Below are positions 58,077 through 64,000 of a stretch of DNA of 64,000 bases, in pieces. Source of the stretch: JBKQVT01 sp963804825 (lineage in GTDB: Bacteria > Planctomycetota > Planctomycetia > Pirellulales > Thermoguttaceae). How positions within the stretch are numbered: position 1 is the stretch's first letter; every line of letters starts with the position of its first letter. The notes beneath the pieces were generated by a model, which saw only the letters and a program-made list of their open reading frames with translations, was not told the DNA's origin and did no database searches. The stretch spans positions 790,809 to 854,808 of the forward strand of contig CAWDRV010000001.1 of NCBI GenBank assembly GCA_963804825.1, in the 5' to 3' direction. The translations under genes and the position numbers were made by a program.

Positions 58077-58752
58077 CACGGCTACCAGGAATGCAGTAAA
58101 ACCTCGGGAATCCGGCAAATCCGACGTGGCTCGGAGCGACCCATTCTGCAAGCGCGCCGAGCGTCAACCCGGACGGAGCGGGTTGCTGACAGCCACGACG
58201 TACCGCCATCCGTTCCTCGCCCTCGGCGTACCAATTGATGGACTGGCTCACTGGCGGCGACGGGAGCGTCCGATTGGCGATTGCCTCTCGATTTCCGTCG
58301 TGTTGGGAATCACTCATTTTGTCGCACGCTCCGTCGAAAACCGGTCAACCCTTGAAAACGCCTCAACTGCTTACTGCATGTGGCGTTACGAAAAGTCGGA
58401 CAAGCAAAAGAAAGTGTGCTTAACCGCGGGTCTGTTCCCGCGGGCCAATCGGGCGAAGCAAGTTTCCGGGAGGACCCAAGCCGGGGGGGAGCCCAGGCGA
58501 ATCCCACTCGTTGGCCCGTGTTGGGCCGAGGGCAAGCTTGGGGTGAAGGGCGAACGGCGCGACACCGGGCCAACGTGCGCAAACGTGGGGCAACAAGGGG
58601 CATCGCCGGCGGAGAGGTTTGGCCTTCGTCTCGGCCGCGCCGAGGCGCGAGTCAGTGCCGTTGAATTCTCAGAATATCCAGAGCGCTTTTCGGCACGGCC
58701 GTGCGATGGCCAGGTTGGTCGGCGTAGCGCGGAACGGAGAGCGGAAAATGCA
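58077..58752. other. No gene seen between Fur gene and integrase
   Basis: I find no convincing coding or RNA gene in this 676-bp stretch. It contains, at about 58673-58699, a copy of the sequence encoding NSQNIQSAF that also occurs inverted in the DUF3987 gene at about 62537-62563. Confidence 0.4.
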
Positions 58753-58950
58753 CTACGCATTGCGTCCGCCCGTAGCCTGGATGATGGCGACGATAGTATC
58801 GCGGATTGAAGATGGAAGAGCGGGCCACGTGTCGCTTACGCTGGCCAGTTGCGGGTCGGCAGAAGGGGCTTTTGGCGAGAGTGCTGCGCCTTGTGCTGCG
58901 CTTGTTGCAGAAACGCTAGATTTCTCGGGGTTCTTGCGGTCTTCGTCTAG

Positions 58951-59006
58951 ACTCGAAATCAGGTGCCGCGCAAGCGGTTGAGGGTTCGAATCCCTTGCCC
59001 TCCGCT
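58951..59006 (+). other. tRNA-Ser(CGA) 3' half: attachment site inside the integrase gene
   Basis: Plus strand: ctcgaaatc (anticodon loop CGA), a long variable arm with gccgc-gcaa-gcgg, the T arm gagggttcgaatccctt and the acceptor half gccctccg. The 5' half of a tRNA is absent, so this is an att core, not a functional tRNA. Confidence 0.72.
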
Positions 59007-60173
59007 TCGCACTGTCTCGCACTGACTCGCACAAGCCCGCAACTCGCAAAGAGTTAGGGCTTGTGCCGTTTCTTGGGGGCGGCCTTTCTTCGTCGCACCC
59101 CATCGCATCGTCCGGCACCAAATCGCACCCCAAGTGCTGCGCATGCGCTGCGCTTTTCTGGGCCGACCCTGGATCGAAGCCCCCAGTCTTCATGGGCAAC
59201 CGGAATGCCGCCGGGCCGTCGGTCCCTGTCGCCCGGAGGGCCATGGGCTCGCTGGCCATCATATTCGGCAGCCGGGCGACCGTGGCGGCGTCCTGGCCCG
59301 GGAAGAGGTGCCCGTAGGTATCCATCGTCAGCACGATCGTCGAGTGCCGCATCACCGATTGCACCGCCTTGGGGTGGGCACCGGCCATCGCCAGCCAGGC
59401 CCCGCAGGTGTGCCGGAGACTGTGGAAGTCGAGGAACTCCCCCTCGTGGTTCTTCTCTCCCAGGAAATCGCTCTCCCCCCGCCGCATAGATTCCTTGGCG
59501 TCCCGCTTGGCGGCCTTCAGCCAGGCCTGCCGGGCGTCGGCCACGTCCGCCCGGAACATCGCGGCGACGTTGGGCCGCGGCGGCATGCCAAACACGGGTG
59601 CCTTGGGGGCCTTCGTGGCGATATGGGTGCGAAGCAACGCGGCCAAGGACGGCTGGATGTATTGCCGGGCGTCCTGGCGGTTCTTGGTCGAGCCGGCCTT
59701 GCAGGTAATGAACGGCTCGTTGCCGTCCAGGAATAGCCGCCCCCGCGTGAGGCTGCGCAGTTCGGAGGACCGCAGTCCGGTCTGGATGGCGACGGCGTAA
59801 AGCAGCATCCGCTCCCCGGCCGGCATCTCGTACCGCTCCCCGCCTTCGGCAAGGGTGGATCGAATCCACTGCCATTCCTCGGGAAGGAGCATGCGACGCT
59901 CCCGCCGCCGATCCGCCTTGGGGTTGGGCCTCTTGACGGATGCCAGCGGGTCACGAGGCAGTTTATGGTGGGTCGCCAGCCACTTGGTAAAACCCTTGAT
60001 CGCGGTCAAATACGCCTGGACGGTCCGGGTGGACCGCCCTTGGTCCTTCAATAAGCCTGCGTACTGATTGACGCCGTCCGAGGTGATGTCGGACACCTTC
60101 TCGAACTTCCGATCCTTGCAGATGGCGCGGATGTAGGCGACCGTCGTGCTGATGTGCTGCGGGGCCCGATTGG

Positions 60174-60183
60174 CCGCTGCCAT
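60174..60183 (+). repeat. Target-site duplication, left
   Basis: ccgctgccat, identical to 61701-61710. Confidence 0.88.
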
Positions 60184-61700
60184 CCACCCCTGTAAAGGTC
60201 TTACCTATGTTCGCATGGCGAGTATTCTCGCGGTAGATACATGATGAATTCGTTTGCCGCTGGTCTTCTTCGGCTGTTTGGTTTTCGGCCCACGCTTGTG
60301 CTTCGTGTACTTGCGCGGGTCGATACGCTGCGCCAAGTCGATCAAGACGGTCGCGAACTTCTTGGGAGACATTCTACGAAAGACTCCCCAATCTTGCTCG
60401 GGGATCGCGATCATCATCCCAGCCGTCACCTGAGCCACTTCCAGGGTCAGGTAGTACATCGACAACTCCTCTTCCACGTACTTCTTGCCCTGTGCCGCGC
60501 GAATCGCACACTTCACAACCGACACGGCGTTGTAGGCCATGCACGCCGTACAGAATCCGAACAACGCCGCCTTGGGATATCCCAAGGTGTTGATCTCGCA
60601 GCGCAGGTCGTCGGTCAATTGCTGGAACCCCGTTTCGATCGTCCAGCGATCGGCATAGAGTTCCGCAATCCGCACCGCGCTGGCCGCTTTCTTCGCCAAG
60701 TTGGTGAGAATGTGCAATTCCGTTTCCCCGTCCTTGTTGGGCTTGTCCAGGACGATCGTAATTCGGCGGGCAGTAAAGCTCTCTCCGCTTTCGGGGTCGG
60801 TCAGGCAAATCGCTTGTTCGTAGATGTTTCGTCCCCGACCATCCTGGCCCACCAAACGGCGTTTTCCCTTCAATTCGTAGCAAAGCGTGGAGGCGTGCTG
60901 ACGGATAATAAAGAAAGCCCCCAGGCGACGAATACCAAACAAAAACCCGCTGGTGCAGAAGTTGCGGTCCGCCAAAATGCAATCGGCGCGGAAATACACG
61001 CCAAGGCCTCCTTCAGCAACGAACGTTCCTGGGCATGCGCGTCTTCGCAGGGAACCACGTCGGTAATCAAACCGTATTGCGGATCGTAGAACACCAGCGC
61101 CTGCCCCGGCAAGGCGGCGGACCGAAACCGGCGCAACTCGAAAATACGATGCTCGGTGCCGGTCAAGTGGTTCCCATCCAGGACTCGTACGCGGTAGCGA
61201 GGCAGCAGCGGCAGGGCCTGCGACCGCATCGCCTTCATACAGGGGCCCAGTTCCTCGCCCGAATAATGCACCAACGCCGCCGGGACTTGCGATTCCAGAC
61301 GCTTCAACTTGTCATAGACAGCTTGCCGGGTCACCGGAATTTCGTCCGGGTGGGCTTGGTAGAACGCTCCCACGGACGGCGATTCCTTGAACACCACGTC
61401 GCACATGATTTGAACACACTGGGAGAAAGCCAATTCCTTGGCGTAGCCCAGGACGGCGTGCTCCTGGAAAACCTGATCCAGCACCGCCGGTTCGAAAACA
61501 CGCTCAAGCGTTGCACTGACCATCACGCTGACCGGACTCCGCTCGATGAAGACCGCCAATGGTTTGCCCAGCAACATCCTTGTCGCTCCTGCTTCGCGAG
61601 ACCCATTCACACGCCGCCACCCCGTTGTGACTGCGCGCCGAAGCCGAAGTGATACCATAAACCGTGAAACCGTAACAGATTAAGACCTTTACAGGGGTGG
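60184..61700 (-). mobile_element. IS4-type insertion sequence with 10-bp target duplication
   Basis: Perfect 20-bp terminal inverted repeats (ccacccctgtaaaggtctta at 60184-60203; its reverse complement at 61681-61700) are flanked by the direct repeat ccgctgccat (60174-60183 and 61701-61710). The 1,517-bp element interrupts the integrase gene. Confidence 0.92.
60205..61577 (-). pseudogene. IS4-family transposase, one frameshift
   Basis: Start taken at MLLGKPLAVFIERSPVSVMV (61577) after GGAG. DDE residues: Asp in VRVLDGNHLTGTEHR, Asp in ILADRNFCTSGFLFG and Glu in YADRWTIETGFQQLTDDLR (the Y-(2)-R-(3)-E signature of IS4). At about 61000 the frame is lost by one base: LLKEALA should continue VYFRADCILADRN. 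No slippery heptamer is evident, so programmed frameshifting is unlikely. The combined length is about 457 residues. Confidence 0.85.
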
Positions 61701-61710
61701 CCGCTGCCAT
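61701..61710 (+). repeat. Target-site duplication, right
   Basis: ccgctgccat, identical to 60174-60183. Confidence 0.88.
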
Positions 61711-61965
61711 CTTAGCCTCGTAGTCCTTCACATGCAATTCCACGGACCGGCGGGACTGTTCACAGATCGCGTCGAGTTCGGGATCGATCACACCGTCTCG
61801 GCGTAATGCTGCGTCCGCTTCCAGCTTGGCGGCGATCCGTTCCGCCGTGGCCTTATCGGTTGTCCGAGCACTCCGCGACTGCCGCTTGCCTTTGTGGTCG
61901 AAGTAGGAGATGTAGTAGCGGCCGCCGCGATTTCCCTTCCCACCTCGTTTGTAGATCGTTGCCAT
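61711..61965 (-). pseudogene. Tyrosine recombinase, N-terminal part, split by IS
   Basis: Starts MATIYKRGGKGNRGGRYYIS and contains the DNA-binding Arm-type region typical of planctomycete integrases (FDHKGKRQSRSARTTDKATA; ALRRDGVIDPELD). Removing the IS and one 10-bp target copy joins KDYEAKMAAA exactly to NRAPQHIST in frame. It is disrupted after 85 codons. Confidence 0.85.
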
Positions 61966-62033
61966 AATCCTTGCCCACCATTCCCTATTCTGGGGGACCC
62001 TTTCTTGTGAGTTACGATCAATCGCCGAGAAAG

Positions 62034-62486
62034 TCAACGGCCGTGTCGAGAAAAACTCCCCGGGCCCGCGGACCGGCGTAACCGTGCGGCCAGTTTCCGC
62101 AGTTCCGCTGCTTTCTCGCGTGGGTGCTTCGGTTTGTCGCAGATCATGCAGTGTTGACCGCCCAGCACATCCCACCAGATCATCAGGTTGCCGCACTTTG
62201 GGCACGGATGGGGCGGTTCGATGCATTCGTCCCACGGCGCCATGTCCCTGTCGGGCAGAGCTGCGTCGTCCGGATCATCGGCTGACCGTGCTGTTTCTGT
62301 CTCGGGCCGGCCGTCCTGCAACAACTCGATCAGACCAGCCTTGTGCCGCCGGAGTTCAGTCAGAAGGTCTGGTGTAAGCGTCCCTTCGGGTGCATCCACC
62401 GTCAGCTTCTCGCCGGCAACGTGCAGCACAATTCCCCGTTGCTGACAGGTTGCCAGGACTGCCTGGACTGCCGTCGCATCGCTCAT
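62034..62486 (-). CDS. TubC-like N-terminal docking domain with zinc ribbon
   Basis: The 150-residue product begins with a TubC_N-like fold (VLATCQQRGIVLHVAGEKLT; LLTELRRHKAGLIELL), seen in many mobile-element proteins of planctomycetes. A linker rich in Asp/Pro leads to a zinc ribbon with HPCPKCGNLMIWWD and CMICDKPKHPREKA. It overlaps the DUF3987 gene by four bases, so the two are made together. It may help load the DUF3987 protein on DNA; that is inference. Confidence 0.6.
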   Translation of the reverse strand: MSDATAVQAVLATCQQRGIVLHVAGEKLTVDAPEGTLTPDLLTELRRHKAGLIELLQDGRPETETARSADDPDDAALPDRDMAPWDECIEPPHPCPKCGNLMIWWDVLGGQHCMICDKPKHPREKAAELRKLAARLRRSAGPGSFSRHGR

Positions 62487-64000
62487 ATTTCCACCATTAC
62501 CCGGCCTCCGGGCTCATCGTCGATGCCGTTTTCTGGCTCGCCAAAAGCGCTCTGAATATTCTGAGAATTGGCCGGGCCGGTACCTGCACCGGGGTTTTCA
62601 GGATTCTCAGGACGTTTTTCGGCCGTCGCGGGATGGCCGAAGGCTGGGTTGACCTCATAGACCGGCGAAGCGGGGCGCCCCGGGCCTCGCTTTGCGGCCG
62701 GCCGGGGCCGGATGTAGTTGTGACGGACCAGCACGCCCAGCGGGGCATCGATGTCATTGGCCTGCTTGAACCGCCGCTTGCCGTGTTGCTGGGCCTCCAG
62801 CTTGGCAAACTCCGTCTTGCCGTGCCGTTGGATCCACTGCAGCAGGTACTGGGCGTCGCTCAGGCCCTTGTCCGCCCGCATCGCCTCGAAGGCGGCCAAG
62901 GCGTGAACGACGGCGTAGTTGCCGATCTCGATGGCGGAGTGCATCGTGCCGGCCGCCACTGGCTGCAGCCAGGGCTCGCCATCGGCGTGGATGACGCAAT
63001 GGAGTACGCCCGCGATCCGCGCCACGGCCCCGGCCAACTTGCTCCCCCAATCCTGGGCGCAGTCCAACTCACCTCCCACTCCCAACTCCGGCTCCAGCTC
63101 CTGCATGAACTGTCGGAGCAGCAGCCAGGCATCATCAGCGAGGCACAGGTACTGCGGCTGGTTCCACTCCCAGGGTAATTCGCAGAGTCGCCAGACAACA
63201 TCACGGTAAGCCTGGCTGACGGCCTCCGGCACCGGAGCCGGCTCGATCTTGCGACTGCCGATGCGGCTCTCGGGCAGCGAATAGAGAAACCTCGCCAGGA
63301 GCCCGCGGCCACGAAACGCGCTATTCTCCAGCAGCCCCTCCAGCACCGTCGGCTGGATGGCCAGTCCCATGGTAAGCGCCGGCCGCTTGACGTGTTCGCC
63401 CTTGCGGCTGATCCGGTCTACGCGGAGGTCATCGCCGGCGTGTCCCATCAAGTAGACGCCGAACTGGGGCATCCCGCTTTTGCTGTAGAGACCGGCCATC
63501 AGGTCGAAGACCCCACCCTCGGGCGACATGCTCGCGATTCGGCCGCCCTGCTCGGCGAGCATCGCCCCGAGCTTCTCGCTGGTGGCGTCGTCAACGATCA
63601 GCCGGGGTAGCGCCGGTTCCGGCGTGCTGTCCAATTCGACGGCGATCTGTTCGGCCTCCTGGCCCGCCTCGGCGTCACCCTTCTTGGCCGCCCTCTCTTC
63701 GAGGACCCTCATCAGTCGCTCACGTTGACGGCGCCGGGCAAGCTGCCGAGCGATTTCCGGACGCTGCTGTTCGATCAACTGGGCCTCGAATTCACGCAGC
63801 GGAGCGGTCGTGTGCGAGAAGACGGCCGACTTCCGATTGCCCGGCTCCAGCACCGTCACCGTGAAGAGATTCACCGGCTCCAGCCACTGGTCGCGGACCT
63901 GGACCTCGACCTTCTTGGCCACCGCCGCCGCGCACACCGCCAAGCACAGCATGGCAGCCAGGTCGGCCGGCGTCTGGGTAGCCTCCGCTTCGGCCGCGAC
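62483..64000 (-). CDS. DUF3987 protein (primase/replication-associated), 5' end outside window
   Basis: The frame is open to the right edge (the segment before MLCLAVCAAAVAKKVE reads EAEATQTPADLAA, the normal approach). Visible features: VTVLEPGNRKSAVFSHTTAP (Walker-A-like GNRKS), PRLIVDDATSEKLGAMLAEQ, ASMSPEGGVFDLMAGLYSKS and FRGRGLLARFLYSLPES, all typical of DUF3987, a P-loop protein of phages and integrative elements often found next to primase domains. The C-terminal ~130 residues resemble a winged helix (YLLQWIQRHGKTEFAKLEAQ). It is probably the replication module of the element whose integrase lies at 58.7-62 kb. Confidence 0.82.
   Translation of the reverse strand, partial: VAAEAEATQTPADLAAMLCLAVCAAAVAKKVEVQVRDQWLEPVNLFTVTVLEPGNRKSAVFSHTTAPLREFEAQLIEQQRPEIARQLARRRQRERLMRVLEERAAKKGDAEAGQEAEQIAVELDSTPEPALPRLIVDDATSEKLGAMLAEQGGRIASMSPEGGVFDLMAGLYSKSGMPQFGVYLMGHAGDDLRVDRISRKGEHVKRPALTMGLAIQPTVLEGLLENSAFRGRGLLARFLYSLPESRIGSRKIEPAPVPEAVSQAYRDVVWRLCELPWEWNQPQYLCLADDAWLLLRQFMQELEPELGVGGELDCAQDWGSKLAGAVARIAGVLHCVIHADGEPWLQPVAAGTMHSAIEIGNYAVVHALAAFEAMRADKGLSDAQYLLQWIQRHGKTEFAKLEAQQHGKRRFKQANDIDAPLGVLVRHNYIRPRPAAKRGPGRPASPVYEVNPAFGHPATAEKRPENPENPGAGTGPANSQNIQSAFGEPENGIDDEPGGRVMVEI

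Larger units (their letters stand above)
58753..60183 (-). pseudogene. Tyrosine recombinase (integrase), C-terminal part, split by IS
   Basis: The larger part of an element integrase. It has a SAM-like core-binding domain (HISTTVAYIRAICKDRKFEK; TVQAYLTAIKGFTKWLATHH) and a catalytic domain with Arg in TGLRSSELRSL, HXXR in HSLRHTCGAW, His in MRHSTIVL and nucleophile Tyr in TMDTYGHLFPG. The C-terminal ~100 residues include RARDSNPQPLARHLISS, which is the translation of a tRNA-Ser 3' half (att site), followed by a conserved-looking end (WPALPSSIRDTIVAII). The gene continues at 61711-61965 beyond the inserted IS; joined there it would encode about 561 residues. Confidence 0.88.

Noticed and set aside
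58978..59006. Functional tRNA gene
   Set aside because: Only the 3' half from the anticodon loop onward is present; the 5' acceptor and D arm are missing.

Overview
The window looks like a chromosomal segment of a GC-rich planctomycete (Planctomycetota, probably Pirellulales-like). The main reasons are a giant surface protein with an N-terminal LEPR-xLL-type sorting motif ('LQIETLEPKVLLA'), an autotransporter-type Gly-rich protein, an ECF sigma/anti-sigma operon with CsgG-like secreted proteins, HARE-HTH and DUF3467 proteins, and many IS relics. All assignments come from reading the sequence; no database search was run.

Layout. 1-2.7 kb: a minus-strand pair of a class I methyltransferase and a spore-photoproduct-lyase-like radical SAM protein. 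3.1-5.8 kb: an IS1634-like element between two relics of the same integrase-type transposase. 5.9-10.2 kb: a Gly-rich autotransporter and a convergent MscS channel. 10.7-18.1 kb: a restriction-modification operon (type III-like Mod, an Apea-like HEPN protein, a Res helicase-nuclease). 18.2-19.9 kb: a degraded zone with a golvesin/RHS fragment, a truncated IS630 transposase and an inverted-repeat-bounded element carrying a striking multi-hairpin structure. 20-26.4 kb: ECF sigma, zinc-finger anti-sigma, and three secreted proteins, two of them CsgG-like. 26.5-28.8 kb: small genes, an integrase relic and a 24-bp tandem repeat.

28.8-47.2 kb is the most unusual part: a roughly 14.4-kb gene for an RHS-type giant toxin (LEPR anchor, golvesin-like repeats, autotransporter-type beta-strand repeats, LamG, YD repeats, RHS core, variable tip). 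It is followed by a HEAT-repeat candidate immunity gene and then a second, orphan RHS core with a different, transglutaminase-like tip and its own candidate immunity gene. The two cores are nearly identical over about 625 bp, and a roughly 155-bp direct repeat follows each immunity gene. This is the arrangement expected for toxin-tip exchange by homologous recombination.

47.4-50.4 kb: a TPR/zinc-ribbon protein, IS21 and phage terminase relics, a HARE-HTH protein and a DUF1937 fragment. 50.4-56 kb: a DtxR/MntR-type regulator divergent from a metal operon (HMA-like proteins, an unusual P1B-type ATPase, small membrane proteins) with a DtxR-like operator between them. 56-58.1 kb: a Fur/PerR-type regulator and a heme catalase. 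58.7 kb to the right edge: one end of an integrated element, with a tyrosine recombinase that carries a tRNA-Ser(CGA) 3' half inside its gene and is split by an IS4-type insertion with a 10-bp target duplication, then a zinc-ribbon protein and a DUF3987 protein running off the window.

At least nine single-base frameshifts fall in genes that otherwise look intact (radical SAM, katA, the 23.5-26.4 kb gene, five in the RHS gene, one in the IS4 transposase). Either the assembly has residual indel errors or many genes here are decaying. One of them (41988) can be corrected from the second RHS core copy within the window.
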